Part shown: in pieces, positions 63,816-64,000 of the stretch
Position numbering within the stretch: the stretch's first letter is position 1
Layout of the letters: every line of letters starts with the position of its first letter
DNA from: Polaribacter butkevichii
GTDB taxonomy: Bacteria > Bacteroidota > Bacteroidia > Flavobacteriales > Flavobacteriaceae
DNA: 64,000 nucleotides
Direction of reading: 5' to 3'
Assembly (NCBI RefSeq): GCF_038024105.1
Contig: NZ_CP150661.1
Location: 558,001 to 622,000, forward strand
Position numbers and translations under genes: made by a program
The notes under the pieces: model-generated
The model's database searches: none
What the model was told of the DNA's origin: nothing
Seen by the model: the letters and a program-made list of their open reading frames with translations, nothing else

Positions 63816-64000
63816 ATGATTTTACCATCTAAAATAACCACAACACAATCTTTAATAAATAACGCAGCTACTACTGTGGACGTAAATAAAGAATTAACAG
63901 AAAGGCAGCTAGATAGAATTATAGAAATGGCTTGGGAAGATCGCACCCCTTTTGAAGCTATAAAATTCCAGTTTGGTTTTGCAGAAAAAGAGGTTATTAA
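63816..64000 (+). CDS. TIGR03643-family protein, 5' part (cut by the window edge)
   Basis: The first 61 residues of a small protein with the family signature LDRIIEMAWEDRTPFEAIKF and QFGFAEKEVI. The family is short (~80-100 aa) and often lies near photolyase genes in Flavobacteria; that neighbour is not in view. The start at 63816 (MILPSKITTTQS) gives a slightly extended N-terminus and may lie further in. Confidence 0.82.
   Translation, partial: MILPSKITTTQSLINNAATTVDVNKELTERQLDRIIEMAWEDRTPFEAIKFQFGFAEKEVI

Overview
The window looks like a chromosomal segment of a marine Flavobacteriaceae bacterium, close to Polaribacter or Tenacibaculum. I infer this from the AT-rich sequence, the many Bacteroidetes -7 boxes (TAnnTTTG, often 19-20 bases after a TTG or TTTG), a type IX secretion tail on a polysaccharide lyase, bacillithiol synthesis (BshA), a split transketolase, and family-typical small proteins such as Lacal_2735 and TIGR03643. 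I ran no database search, so family calls rest on motifs and recall.

Layout. 1-4.2 kb: the 5' part of meaB, a LysR/oxidoreductase divergent pair, a fatty-acid desaturase and a Crp/Fnr regulator. 4.4-9.4 kb: an operon of two DEAD-box helicases and an unusual zinc-finger/SDR protein, then a small protein and a cold-shock protein. 9.5-20.4 kb: exported amidohydrolases, a DUF3810 protein, dnaB, an orphan PD-(D/E)XK-like protein, a GATase-like exported protein and a TPR/AraC regulator. 20.7-39.2 kb is mostly housekeeping: transketolase N-half, bshA, a dicarboxylate symporter, a sulfurtransferase, fumarylacetoacetase, glyA, stress proteins, rmuC, an acyltransferase, pepT, an LpoB-like lipoprotein cluster and a large beta-barrel receptor.

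39.7-49.2 kb is an accessory cluster of small-molecule redox genes: monooxygenase, aldo/keto reductase, two SDRs, a BCCT transporter, an alcohol dehydrogenase, a cupin, a royal-jelly-family protein and a 2-oxoglutarate oxygenase. It shows decay. The transporter has a frameshift, the dehydrogenase has a TGG-to-TAG type nonsense codon, and a further small frameshifted remnant lies between them. It also carries palindromic TTCGAGTG-type repeats. 49.4-49.9 kb holds tRNA-Thr and a tandemly duplicated tRNA-Tyr.

50.4-63.6 kb is an accessory and defence region. It starts with a secreted PL14-like lyase. Frameshifted relics of a type I restriction system (hsdS and hsdR fragments) follow, amid copies of a CATTGCGA repeat. 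Next comes an intact, tightly coupled six-gene operon (56192-62658): an XRE-type regulator, a protein with two separate GHKL ATPase domains and a HisKA-like histidine, a divergent receiver-domain protein, an unrecognised 254-aa protein, an Eco57I-like adenine methyltransferase and a 60-aa protein. Perfect 10-bp inverted repeats lie on either side of it. I read it as a candidate methylation-associated anti-phage system wired like a two-component relay; it is the most interesting object here. The chromosomal backbone resumes at 63645.
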